A stretch of DNA of 64,000 bases from the NCBI RefSeq assembly GCF_021018745.1, contig NZ_CP063845.1:434001-498000 (forward strand). The letters run 5' to 3'. Position 1 is the first letter of the stretch. Each line of letters begins with the position of its first letter. Below the pieces are notes generated by a model. It made no database searches. It saw nothing but the letters and a program-made list of their open reading frames with translations, and was not told the DNA's origin. The position numbers and the translations under genes were made by a program. Source of the DNA: Gloeobacter morelensis MG652769 (GTDB lineage Bacteria > Cyanobacteriota > Cyanobacteriia > Gloeobacterales > Gloeobacteraceae). Shown in pieces: positions 26,035-34,860 of the stretch.

Positions 26035-26315
26035 TCGGTAAAAAATGTCTGGTAGACGCGGTTGAGGCCGGCAAAATCGGCCATGTCGGTCAGAAACACC
26101 GTCACCTTGATCACCTGGCTCAGATCGCTGCCTGCAAGCTTGAGCACGTTGTGCAGGTTGGTGAGCGTCTGGTGGGCCTGGGCTTCGATGTCGCCGGTGA
26201 CGACTTCACCGCTGTCGGGCACCAGGGGGATCTGGCCGGCGGTATAGACCAGTCCCCCGTGAATAACGGCGGGAGAGTAGGGGTAGGGGTTGTTCTCGCC
26301 GCGAATAGCCTTCAT
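25941..26315 (-). CDS. ridA: RidA family reactive-intermediate deaminase
   Basis: 124 aa YjgF/YER057c/UK114 protein that hydrolyses enamine/imine intermediates from PLP enzymes. It has YSPAVIHGGLVYTAGQIPL at the start, the conserved Arg in LPARSCVAVAALPRG and the Glu in VKVEIEAVA. Its ATG overlaps the stop of the upstream ycf23 by four bases (26312-26315), an operon. The 3' 94 bases overlap the converging HNH frame. Confidence 0.93.
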   Translation of the reverse strand: MKAIRGENNPYPYSPAVIHGGLVYTAGQIPLVPDSGEVVTGDIEAQAHQTLTNLHNVLKLAGSDLSQVIKVTVFLTDMADFAGLNRVYQTFFTDHLPARSCVAVAALPRGVKVEIEAVAALADI

Positions 26316-27061
26316 GGAGAAACCCGCTCAAACACACAGGCTTGCTCGACCGCTTCGACGATGGCGCGCACCTGGGCGACCATGGCCACCTCGTCGTCCA
26401 GGCGGTTGACCGCCGAACCGACGCCGACGCCCGCCGCGCCGCAGGCAAGAGCCATGGGCACAGTGACCGCCGACAGACCCGAAGCGCACAGCACCGGCAC
26501 GCTCACCGAGCGCGAAATTTCGTAGGCCGCAGCCAGGGTGGGAGCGGCCTTCTCCACCAGGCCCAGGGTGCCGGGGTGGGTGGGCCGGCTGCTGGTGCCG
26601 CCTTCGGTCTGGATGATATCGGCGCCCAGCGCTTCGAGCTGCACCGCCAGACTGACCTGTACATCGAGGCTCAGGGTGTGGGGGACAGTCACCGAGAGCA
26701 TGACGTCGCAACCTAGCAGGTCGCGGCTGCGGCGGGCCAGATCGAGCACCACCTCAGCGTCGAAGCGAACGCCACGGGCATAGAAGCTGTCGAAGTTGCC
26801 GATCTCGACGCAGTCGGCACCGCTGCGCACGGCCATCAGCAGGCCCTGCGGTTCGATGGCGGAGACGCACACGGGCAAATCGGTGCTGCGGCGCACCAGG
26901 CGAATCAGTTCGGCATCACAGGCGATATCGACGAAGGTGGCCCCTCCCGCCTCGGCAGCGCGCACGATCTGGACGACGCGGGCGCTGTCGAAATTGTTGA
27001 GCCCGGCAATGATCTTGACGGCCCGTCTGGCTTGGAAGGCCTGCTGGAGGATGGCAACCAT
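26312..27061 (-). CDS. ycf23: Ycf23 / DUF561 family TIM-barrel protein
   Basis: 249 aa cyanobacterial/plastid Ycf23-type protein with predicted TIM-barrel fold: AVKIIAGLNNFDSARVVQIVRAAEAGGATFVDIACD, LPVCVSAIEP, GADCVEIGNFDSFYARG, IIQTEGGTSSRP and SVPVLCASGLSAVTVPMALACGAAGVGVGSAVN. No enzymatic activity is established. Translationally coupled to ridA downstream. Confidence 0.88.
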   Translation of the reverse strand: MVAILQQAFQARRAVKIIAGLNNFDSARVVQIVRAAEAGGATFVDIACDAELIRLVRRSTDLPVCVSAIEPQGLLMAVRSGADCVEIGNFDSFYARGVRFDAEVVLDLARRSRDLLGCDVMLSVTVPHTLSLDVQVSLAVQLEALGADIIQTEGGTSSRPTHPGTLGLVEKAAPTLAAAYEISRSVSVPVLCASGLSAVTVPMALACGAAGVGVGSAVNRLDDEVAMVAQVRAIVEAVEQACVFERVSP

Positions 27062-27177
27062 CGGATATGCTCCTGTGCAAAGTCTGGGTTATTGTAATTG
27101 ATCCGCTCAAATCAGGGCAATAATGTGGAGAAAGCCTGCGGGCGGTTCGGACTCTTCGCAAGCTTGGGAGAAGGGGC

Positions 27178-27468
27178 GTGCTTTTAACCCTGCTGCTGCT
27201 ACTGTTGGTCGTCTGCCTGGGTGTGCAGTTTTTCGTCATCCAGCAGACTCTCAAGCAAACCGACCAGCAGCTAGAAGATATCCAGCGGGCGATGACCCAG
27301 ACGCGGCTGGCCCCCGGCACCCAGTCCTACTGCCGGACCTGCCGCTATTACGGGTCGAACCGCTATATTGTCTGTGCGCTGCATCCGGAGGGTTGGACCG
27401 ACCTGGAGGCCGGGCGGTGCGTCGATTTTGATGGGATCGCCTGTGACGAGAAGCATCACAACAAGTAG
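27178..27468 (+). CDS. DUF6464-like small membrane-anchored cysteine protein
   Basis: 96 aa (GTG start). One N-terminal membrane helix (LLTLLLLLLVVCLGVQFFVI) is followed by a short coiled stretch (QQTLKQTDQQLEDIQRAM) and a four-Cys module CRTCRYYGSNRYIVCALHPEGWTDLEAGRCVDF. The CxxC...CAxHP...C-x-DF pattern fits cyanobacterial DUF6464. It probably binds metal or an FeS cluster; this is inferred. The next gene starts inside its 3' end. Confidence 0.7.
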   Translation: MLLTLLLLLLVVCLGVQFFVIQQTLKQTDQQLEDIQRAMTQTRLAPGTQSYCRTCRYYGSNRYIVCALHPEGWTDLEAGRCVDFDGIACDEKHHNK

Positions 27469-28540
27469 CCGCCGCCGGTTTCTCCAGGTTCTGGGGGGCT
27501 TGGGGGTTTTGGCCGTTCCGGCTGGGGCGGCTCCGGCCCTGGGGCTGACCATTGAGCGCTACGCCGCCACCTTGCCTGGAGGCTACGGCGCGCGGGCGGT
27601 GCTAAAAGCCGGGGCTACCTGGCAGGGGGGGCGCATCGTGCTGGTGGGCCGCGCCCTCGAAGCGCGCGACCGGGCGGCGCTCGAAGCGGCTTTTTCCCGC
27701 CTGGGTCCGGTGGATAACCGTATGGAAATTTTTCCGTTCAAAGCGATGGGCGAGCGGGCCTGGGGGGCAGTACGCGCCTCGGGAACGGACCTGCGCGCCG
27801 AACCGGACGCCGGATCTGAACTGGTTTCCCAGGCGCTGCCCGGCGATACGCTCAAAGTGCTTGCGCGCAGTGGCGACGGGCGCTGGTACCAGATTTTGCG
27901 CGAGTGGGACGGCTACGTGGGCTGGATCCCCGCCGAGCGGGCGGTGCTGTGGACCGAGGCTGAGTGGCAGGCCTGGCAATCGGCGCCGCGCTCGATGCTG
28001 ATGCGCTCGCTGCCCGGTTTGCCGCGCGGCAGTATCGTTGCGGGTGTCGGCGGCCGGCGCGGCCGCACTGCCGAGGGCCAGGAAGTAACGATTCCAAGTG
28101 AAGCCTTGCGCCGAATCGAACCTGGCGAGGTGCCCACAGCGGCGCGGGTCGTCGAGCTGGCCCGGGTGCTGCTGGCTGACCAGCCCACCCGCTACCTCTG
28201 GGGGGGCACGCTCGACCGCGCCCTCGACTGCAGCGGCTTCAATCAAACCGTTTACCGGATGGCTGGGGGGGCGATCCCCAGAGATTCCTACCAGCAACAG
28301 GCGGCCAGTCGGCCGGTGGCACCGCGCGCCGAGGACTGGCGCCAATTGGCGCCTGGGGATTTGCTGTTTTTTAGTGAGAAGCGCAGCCGCGCCACCCACA
28401 CCGGTATTTACGTGGGCGACGGCCGCTTCATCCATGCTTCGAGCCACAACCAGGGCATCGCCGAAAATCACCTGATGGGCGAGGGCGAATACGAGCGCTT
28501 CTTGCGGCGGATCTACTTCGGCGCCGGACGGGTGGTCTAG
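27431..28540 (+). CDS. NlpC/P60 family cell-wall hydrolase with Tat-like signal
   Basis: 369 aa. The N-terminus TTSSRRRFLQVLGGLGVLAVPAGAAPA carries a twin-arginine signal (SRRRFLQ), so export folded through Tat is likely. Two SH3-like segments (VRASGTDLRAEPDAGSELVSQALPGDTLKVL and YQILREWDGYVGWIP) precede the NlpC/P60 catalytic domain: Cys in LDCSGFNQTVYRMAGG, His in ATHTGIYVGDG and His in FIHASSHN. Predicted gamma-D-Glu-diamino-acid endopeptidase of peptidoglycan. The start is 27431 ATG or 27443 GTG; it overlaps the DUF6464 gene by up to 38 bases. Confidence 0.87.
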   Translation: MGSPVTRSITTSSRRRFLQVLGGLGVLAVPAGAAPALGLTIERYAATLPGGYGARAVLKAGATWQGGRIVLVGRALEARDRAALEAAFSRLGPVDNRMEIFPFKAMGERAWGAVRASGTDLRAEPDAGSELVSQALPGDTLKVLARSGDGRWYQILREWDGYVGWIPAERAVLWTEAEWQAWQSAPRSMLMRSLPGLPRGSIVAGVGGRRGRTAEGQEVTIPSEALRRIEPGEVPTAARVVELARVLLADQPTRYLWGGTLDRALDCSGFNQTVYRMAGGAIPRDSYQQQAASRPVAPRAEDWRQLAPGDLLFFSEKRSRATHTGIYVGDGRFIHASSHNQGIAENHLMGEGEYERFLRRIYFGAGRVV

Positions 28541-28547
28541 ACACCCG

Positions 28548-30407
28548 ATGGATCTCCAGGCTGAAAAAGGCTCGATCGAAACCACCTACCGGGAGCGTCT
28601 GGAGCGCTTCGGTGCGGCGCGGCGGCTGTACGAGCGGCGCACCGGGCAGATTGCCAACGCCCGGGTGGCGGTGTTTTTGATCGCCGTGGCCTTTTTGATC
28701 GTGGGACTTGCCGACCGCAACGCTTTGCAACCGCTGATGCTCACCCTGGCGGCCGCCGCCGCCGTAGGCTTCGTTGGGTTGCTAGTCCTGTTTGGGCGCA
28801 ACGCAGGGAAAATGCGGCGCCTCGAAGCGCTGGAGGAGGAGAATCGCGAAGCCCTCGCCCGCCACCGCCGCGACTGGCAGGCCGCACCGGTGCCCACCAC
28901 GCCCGAATTTGCCGAGCAAGTCACTTTCGCGCGCGATCTGGACCTGTTCGGGCGCGCCTCGCTGTTTCAACTGACCTGCACCGCCCACACCCCGATGGGC
29001 CTGAGGCTGCTGGCGCGCTGGCTGGTCGAACCGGCCGAGCCGACGGTGATTGCCGGGCGGCAGCGGGCGATTGCCGATCTGGCCCCCCTGCTCGACTGGC
29101 GGCAGGATCTGGCAGCCGCCGGGCGGCCCCTTACCCAGAAGCCTCCTGACCCGGCGTCCTTCGTAGCCTGGGCGGAGGATCCATCCTGGCTGGCTGGGCG
29201 ACCCTGGCTTGTCTGGGTGGCGCGGCTGACAGCCGCTGCCACGGTAGCGCTCATTGCTCTGCAGGTGGCGGAAGTTTCGGCCTTGCCGCTGTGGCTCGGG
29301 CCTTTGACACTCAATATTATATTGAGTGTCATATATACCGATACGATACATCGAATTTTTGCGGCGGTTTCCAACCGCTCCGGCAGCGTGCGCGCCTACG
29401 CGGGGCTCTTTGCGGCGCTGTCGCGCCTTGAAAGCCGCGACGCAACCCTCAAATCCCTGCAGAGCGAAAGCCTGAATGCCGAGCGTCGCCTGCGCAGGCT
29501 CGATACGATCGTGGGCTACTCGGATCTGCGCTTCTCGCAACTGATCTATCTGGCGGTGCAGTGGATTACCCTCTGGGACGTACATGTGCTGAGCTTTCTT
29601 GAAAGCTGGCGGCGGCAATCGGGGAACCGGGTGCGCAGCTGGCTTGAAGCGCTCGCCCAAATCGAAGCGCTCGCCTCCCTCGCCTCCCTGGCCCACGACC
29701 AGCCGGAGTGGGTCTTTGCCGAGATCGACACGCGCTTGCAAGTCATTGCTGCCGGGCAACTGGGTCATCCGCTCATCGGCGAAGCGGCGCGCGTCGCCAA
29801 CGACGTCACCCTCGGTCCTCCCGGCACGTTTTTGCTGGTGACCGGCTCGAATATGTCCGGCAAAAGCACGCTGCTGAGATCCATCGGCCTCAATGTCGTG
29901 CTCGCTCTGGCCGGAGCGCCCGTGTGCGCCCGCTCGCTGACGCTGCCGCCGGTGACGCTCAAGACGAGCATGCGCGTACAAGATTCGCTCGCCAGCGGTC
30001 TGTCGTTCTATATGGCCGAGCTGCAGCGGCTCAAAGAGGTGGTCGACGCCGCCCGGCCTGCGGAGCGTCCACTGCTGTACCTGCTTGATGAAATTTTGCT
30101 CGGCACCAATTCGGCAGAGAGACAGGTGGCTGTGCGCCGAGTGCTCACCTTCCTGCTAGATCGCGGCGCCCTGGGGGCCATCTCCACCCACGATCTGGCC
30201 CTGGCGGATCTGCCGGAATTGGCCGCGGCTGCCCGTACGGTGCACTTTCGCGAACATTTTGCGGCGGGGGCCGCAGGACCGGTGATGACCTTTGACTACC
30301 GCATGCGCCCCGGAGTCGCTCCGACCACCAATGCCCTCAAGCTGCTGGAGTTGGTCGGCCTGGGTGCCCCCGAAAACAACCGACCCGACGACAGGACCAA
30401 CGTGTAG
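28548..30407 (+). CDS. membrane-anchored MutS-like ATPase
   Basis: 619 aa. Two transmembrane segments lie near residues 38-83 (ARVAVFLIAVAFLIVGLA; LMLTLAAAAAVGFVGLLVLF), with another hydrophobic pair near 220-265. The C-terminal third is a MutS-type ABC ATPase: Walker A TGSNMSGKSTLLRS, Walker B LLYLLDEILLGTN and switch His in AISTHDLAL. No mismatch-recognition domain (MutS I) and no Smr nuclease domain are present. This architecture is found in a poorly studied 'MutS-related' membrane family; a role in mismatch repair is not implied. It starts 7 bases after the NlpC/P60 gene. Confidence 0.82.
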   Translation: MDLQAEKGSIETTYRERLERFGAARRLYERRTGQIANARVAVFLIAVAFLIVGLADRNALQPLMLTLAAAAAVGFVGLLVLFGRNAGKMRRLEALEEENREALARHRRDWQAAPVPTTPEFAEQVTFARDLDLFGRASLFQLTCTAHTPMGLRLLARWLVEPAEPTVIAGRQRAIADLAPLLDWRQDLAAAGRPLTQKPPDPASFVAWAEDPSWLAGRPWLVWVARLTAAATVALIALQVAEVSALPLWLGPLTLNIILSVIYTDTIHRIFAAVSNRSGSVRAYAGLFAALSRLESRDATLKSLQSESLNAERRLRRLDTIVGYSDLRFSQLIYLAVQWITLWDVHVLSFLESWRRQSGNRVRSWLEALAQIEALASLASLAHDQPEWVFAEIDTRLQVIAAGQLGHPLIGEAARVANDVTLGPPGTFLLVTGSNMSGKSTLLRSIGLNVVLALAGAPVCARSLTLPPVTLKTSMRVQDSLASGLSFYMAELQRLKEVVDAARPAERPLLYLLDEILLGTNSAERQVAVRRVLTFLLDRGALGAISTHDLALADLPELAAAARTVHFREHFAAGAAGPVMTFDYRMRPGVAPTTNALKLLELVGLGAPENNRPDDRTNV

Positions 30408-30644
30408 CCAATCTCCCTGGCCGACTCCGTTCGTCGGCCGTCGCTGTAGCCACTGCCATCCCGACTGATGGGAAGCTGTCTATCTTCAAGATGATCTAAA
30501 GTCGTGCTAAGTCGCCCAGAGGGGTCATTGGACAAGATTGTCATATCTCTATCGACGAGCCTGCATCCAGTCTGGTATGAATTGTCGTAGTATCTTTATC
30601 GACACCGGGCAGCCCCTTTCCTCGGTTCACCCAGGCAGATCACC

Positions 30645-33600
30645 ATGAATGTAAATAAACTGGCATTTATTATTATTATTTCGTGGATAGTGCTGTTGGG
30701 TAGTCCTGCTGTTGTTTTGCCGCAGACGGCGGGCACGACCCTTAGTTTCTCGGCACCGGTCTCCACCACCATCCTCGACAAAGATGGGCAGGGCACCGGA
30801 TTTACGTCCGTGCAGCCGAACGCGGCCGGCAATCAGTACGACGCCGACCGCATCGACCTTGACACGGCCTTGGGCAGTCTGAAGATGACGGCCACCCAGG
30901 GAAGCAACGCCACCGCCAACAATCTGGTCAACGGCTTGCAGGTGGCGGCCGATACCACGGTTCCGTTTACTGTCACAGCCCGCCTCAAAGGTCCTCTGAC
31001 CAATCTGGCCAGCGCCTATCAACAGGGGGGGATCTTCCTGGGCACCAATCAGGACAACTACGTCAAGTTCGTGATCGTCAACGCCGGCAGCGGCAGCGGC
31101 AGCCTCGGTTTGCAGTTCTATCAGGAACAGAACGCCGTGCGTCAGAGCGTCGGCGGCGGTCAGCTTCCCCAGATAAGCGGCCTCAACTGGGCAAGTATCA
31201 ACACGCTGGATCTGTTCTTAAAAGGCGATCCGGCCACCGGCAAGATCACCGTCAGCTACCGGATCAACTCCGATACCGCCACCCCGATTCAGCTGTCCCA
31301 GGTCTTCCAGCCCACCGCTCCCGCCTCGTTTTTTGCGGGCTCCTCGACGATGCGAGCAGGTATCCTCGCCTTTACCAGCTCGGCGCCGGATGTGACGGTC
31401 AATTTCGAGAGCTTTGCCGTTCAGTACCCCCAAACGGTCTACGATCTGGCCCTCAGCACAGCCCCCGACCGCAGCGGGGCTGTGCTCCTGAGCGCTCAGG
31501 AAGTCACAGGCAATATTTACGTCTTTCTCAACGCCAAATCCGGCAACGGCATCTCCAAGGTGTCTTTTTACATCGACGACCCTGAGCGCGCCGGTACCCC
31601 CGCCCGGGTCGAAAGCATCTTTCCATACGATCTTGCCGGCACCAACGCGACGAACGGCCAGGCCAAGCCCTTCGACACACGCACCCTGGCCGACGGCGAG
31701 CACACGTTCACCACCGCCGTTGCCCTCACCAACGGCACCCAGACCGTCAAAAGCGGGAAGCTCCGTGTCGCTAACGGCGGCAGTTGTCCACCGATCTCGA
31801 CGCTGCCGTGCTCGCAAGTGCTGGTCAATCTGCCCTACCAGCTCAACTTCAGCGAAAGCAAGGGCAAGCTCCTCGATAAAAACGGCGTCGGTACCGGCTT
31901 CAGCATCGTCGACCCCACCGGCAAAGGTACCGGCTACTTGCCTGCCAAGCTGCTGGTCGATCAGCAGGCGGGGGTTTTCAAAATTACGACCACCGCCGGC
32001 CTCGCCTTCGAAGCAAGTAACTCCCAGGACAATGCCCTGGCGGTGGGCATCGACGCCCCCAGCCAGATTTCGATTATCGGCACCACGCTGGTCAATCCGC
32101 CGGCGGGTACCGGAAACTTCGAGCAGGCCGGCCTGTGGTTCGGCAATGATCAGGACAATTATTTAAAGCTGGTAGTGATCTCCACCCCAGGGGGCACCCA
32201 GATTCGCTATGACATGGAAGTCGGCGGCAAGCTGACGGCCAGTTTGTCCACCCCCGGCTCGCTGGACTTGAGCGGCGCCAGAGTTGGGCTCGAACTGCGC
32301 GCCGATCCGGTCGCCAAGACCATTTCCGCAAGCTACAGCCTCAACGGCACCACCCCGGTCGCCATCGGCGCTTTTACTCCCCCCAACGACTTTTTCAGCT
32401 TCGACGCGGCCACCATCGACCCGACCATCGGCACCAAGAGTTTCGGCGGCGTTTTTGCAAGCCACCGCAACGGTCCTGCCGCCCTCACCTACAGCTTCGA
32501 CGACTTTGCGGTCATCTCCGGTTCAGCACCGCCGCCGCCCAGTGGTTTTGAATTCACGCGCACCTCCTTCCTGTCGCCGGGCGGTCCCACCGGGATGGTC
32601 TGGGGTCCGGACGGCAGGCTGTACGTGGCGGAACTGTTCGGCACCATCCGTGCTTTTACCCTGGGTCCAGATAAACTGCCCGTCAGCGAACAGCTCATCA
32701 CTGCGTTGGTCGACCGGCAAGGCGACCGGCTGCTGTTGGGGATCGCCGTCGATCCGGCTTCGACAGCGGGCAACGTCATTCTCTGGGTGACCCATTCGAG
32801 TCCATCCACCAACCAGGGCATCATCAATTCCGCCAAGGTCACTCGTCTTTCAGGCACCAACTTCGCCACCGTCGAAGACAAGATTACCGGGCTGCCGCGG
32901 GCGCTCAACAACCACTCCACCAACTCGCTGCACTTCGGCCCGGACGGCAAGCTCTATATTTCCGTGGGCGGCAACACCGCCGCCGGAGCCCCCAACGACG
33001 CCGGCACCGAGTTTGGCGATCGCGAGGAGCAGCCGCTCTCGGCGGCGATTCTGGTGGCGGACGTCAAAAGCGGCAGCTTCGATGGCTCCTGCGAGAACAC
33101 CAGCGACCCTTACGGCCCCCCCCCCTGCAGCGTCGTGACGCACGCGACGGGTCTACGCAACTCCTACGATTTTGTCTTCCACAGCAACGGCAACCTCTAC
33201 GCCACCGACAATGGCCTGGGGGTGACCGGCACCTACCCGCCCTCGCCCACTCCACCCTGTCTGGGCTTCGGCGATCCCGCGCCGGTGAGCGAAGGCGGCG
33301 ACAACCCTGGACTGCAGCCGGACCTGCTGCACTGGGTGAAAAAGGGCAAATACTATGGCCACCCCAATCCCCGCCGCAACGAGTGCGTCTTCAAAGACGG
33401 CAGTTATCAGCGGGTGCCGCCCCTACCTAACTGGGAGCCGCCTTTCTTCCAATTGGGCACCAATAAATCGGCCAACGGTATTATCGAGTACACCGCCGGG
33501 GCATTCTGCGGCGCACTCAAGAACAACCTGCTGACGGTCAATTACTCCAACGGCGACGATCTCACCCGCATCGTGCTTGCTAACGACGGCAAATCGGTGA

Positions 33601-33743
33601 TTTCCTCCCAGAGCCTCATCGGGGGCTTCGATGAACCGCTGCCGATTGCCCAAAGCCCGGACGGGACGATCTTCGTGGGTGAACTGAGCGGCGGCAAAGT
33701 GACCGCTCTTACCCCCAAGAGCGCGACGTGCAATGCACCATAA
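30645..33743 (+). CDS. large secreted glucose/sorbosone dehydrogenase-like protein
   Basis: 1032 aa with a signal peptide (MNVNKLAFIIIISWIVLLGSPAVV). Two homologous beta-sandwich regions (about residues 25-265 and 395-640) share F-S-E/A...LLDKxGxGTGF and the FLGTNQDNYVKFVIVN / WFGNDQDNYLKLVVIS motif, an internal duplication. An Ig-like region (270-375) lies between. The C-terminal ~390 residues resemble a GSDH/PQQ-type beta-propeller (GPTGMVWGPDGRLYVAEL, LHFGPDGKLYISVGGN, ATGLRNSYDFVFHSNGNLYATDNG). Substrate and cofactor are unknown. Transcribed alone. Confidence 0.8.
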   Translation: MNVNKLAFIIIISWIVLLGSPAVVLPQTAGTTLSFSAPVSTTILDKDGQGTGFTSVQPNAAGNQYDADRIDLDTALGSLKMTATQGSNATANNLVNGLQVAADTTVPFTVTARLKGPLTNLASAYQQGGIFLGTNQDNYVKFVIVNAGSGSGSLGLQFYQEQNAVRQSVGGGQLPQISGLNWASINTLDLFLKGDPATGKITVSYRINSDTATPIQLSQVFQPTAPASFFAGSSTMRAGILAFTSSAPDVTVNFESFAVQYPQTVYDLALSTAPDRSGAVLLSAQEVTGNIYVFLNAKSGNGISKVSFYIDDPERAGTPARVESIFPYDLAGTNATNGQAKPFDTRTLADGEHTFTTAVALTNGTQTVKSGKLRVANGGSCPPISTLPCSQVLVNLPYQLNFSESKGKLLDKNGVGTGFSIVDPTGKGTGYLPAKLLVDQQAGVFKITTTAGLAFEASNSQDNALAVGIDAPSQISIIGTTLVNPPAGTGNFEQAGLWFGNDQDNYLKLVVISTPGGTQIRYDMEVGGKLTASLSTPGSLDLSGARVGLELRADPVAKTISASYSLNGTTPVAIGAFTPPNDFFSFDAATIDPTIGTKSFGGVFASHRNGPAALTYSFDDFAVISGSAPPPPSGFEFTRTSFLSPGGPTGMVWGPDGRLYVAELFGTIRAFTLGPDKLPVSEQLITALVDRQGDRLLLGIAVDPASTAGNVILWVTHSSPSTNQGIINSAKVTRLSGTNFATVEDKITGLPRALNNHSTNSLHFGPDGKLYISVGGNTAAGAPNDAGTEFGDREEQPLSAAILVADVKSGSFDGSCENTSDPYGPPPCSVVTHATGLRNSYDFVFHSNGNLYATDNGLGVTGTYPPSPTPPCLGFGDPAPVSEGGDNPGLQPDLLHWVKKGKYYGHPNPRRNECVFKDGSYQRVPPLPNWEPPFFQLGTNKSANGIIEYTAGAFCGALKNNLLTVNYSNGDDLTRIVLANDGKSVISSQSLIGGFDEPLPIAQSPDGTIFVGELSGGKVTALTPKSATCNAP

Positions 33744-33749
33744 GCAGGT

Positions 33750-33767
33750 AGCCACCTTGAGGTGGCT
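33750..33767. terminator. stem-loop between converging genes
   Basis: AGCCACC-TTGA-GGTGGCT hairpin followed by TTC, immediately after the sugar-dehydrogenase-like gene and before the end of the converging secreted-protein gene. Likely an intrinsic terminator, though the T-run is short. Confidence 0.5.
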
Positions 33768-33827
33768 TTCGGTTGTGCAAACAACGGCCAGTCAGAAACG
33801 CCTCCCGGTAGACAACTGTTTTCACCC

Positions 33828-34769
33828 TTACGGCCCCGACGGCGGCTCTTCCTCCGCAGGCGGCGGCTCGGGAATATCGCTGCTGTAGTTGCCCTCGCGA
33901 CCGGTATAGCGCTGTTGCCACTTGCCGTCGTGGCGGCTGTAGATGCCGTAGACCCAACGGTCAAAGCGGGTTTCGCGCACAATTAGATCGTCGTTGCCGT
34001 CGCCGTTGAGATCGACCACCGCAAGGGGACCGTAGACCGTACTGGTCTCGGGATTGCCGAAGCTTGCCAGGCTTAGCTGGGGCTGCCAGGTGGTCTGGCC
34101 TTTTTCGGTGACCGGTTCGGCCACCAACAGCAGGTTCACCAGCCGTTTGAAGGTGGCCCCCGCCTGTCTGAGGGAAAACGTGTGCCGGTAGAGCGCCACC
34201 ACCGCCTCGGGCCGACCAGGCATCACCGCCGCCGCCGCCCACACCCGCGATGTTTTGGCAACCAGATCGTCCGGCAGTCCCTGTTTGGCAAGGGCCGCCT
34301 GGGCAAGGCTGTCGACCACCGCAAGGGTCTCTTCGGTCGGGACTTTGCGTGGGCGGACCTTGAGCGGTTGATCGGTCGCCAGGACCAGAGCCAGTTCCGG
34401 TAGGGGCAGCAGGCGTTGCTCGCTCTGCAGCGGCGCTTCGAGGCTGCCGTACAGCGAAGGCACTTTATCCGGCAGCACCGCCTTCGCCTCGCCTAACGGT
34501 TCGTCCTGTCGCCATAAAAAGTAACGATTGTTTTTCCTGAAGTAATTCTCGCCGAAGAATTTAAAATCCGTATCGGAAGGCAGAGGGGGGTTGCGAAACT
34601 GTTCACCGCGAATCTGAGCTACAAATTCTAGAGCCGGGTAAGCGGCGAGCTCGCCGCCGCTACCGACCGCCGTGCGCTCCTGCAGCGCAAATACGACACC
34701 CGGGGCGGCCCACAGGGGCGACACCCAACTCAAAAGTCCGAACGCGGACCATACGAACCAACTGCGCAT
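33828..34769 (-). CDS. secreted protein with FG-GAP-like repeat
   Basis: 313 aa from the ATG at 34769 (MRSWFVWSAFGLLSWVSPLWAAPG, a signal peptide). The longer in-frame extension to 34994 runs through DnaA boxes and is rejected. The mature protein carries one calcium-binding FG-GAP/EF-like motif, VVDLNGDGNDDLIVRE, and a Pro/Glu-rich tail (PEPPPAEEEPPSGP). I do not recognise the rest. It lies just left of the putative origin, transcribed away from it. Confidence 0.65.
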   Translation of the reverse strand: MRSWFVWSAFGLLSWVSPLWAAPGVVFALQERTAVGSGGELAAYPALEFVAQIRGEQFRNPPLPSDTDFKFFGENYFRKNNRYFLWRQDEPLGEAKAVLPDKVPSLYGSLEAPLQSEQRLLPLPELALVLATDQPLKVRPRKVPTEETLAVVDSLAQAALAKQGLPDDLVAKTSRVWAAAAVMPGRPEAVVALYRHTFSLRQAGATFKRLVNLLLVAEPVTEKGQTTWQPQLSLASFGNPETSTVYGPLAVVDLNGDGNDDLIVRETRFDRWVYGIYSRHDGKWQQRYTGREGNYSSDIPEPPPAEEEPPSGP

Positions 34770-34860
34770 CCGAACGATGGTTATTTCTAGCACGATGCGT
34801 TTTTCCTGACCTGAGCGGGCCGTCGCCCGCTTTTGCCGACTTCTCAGGCTACCATTTTCG

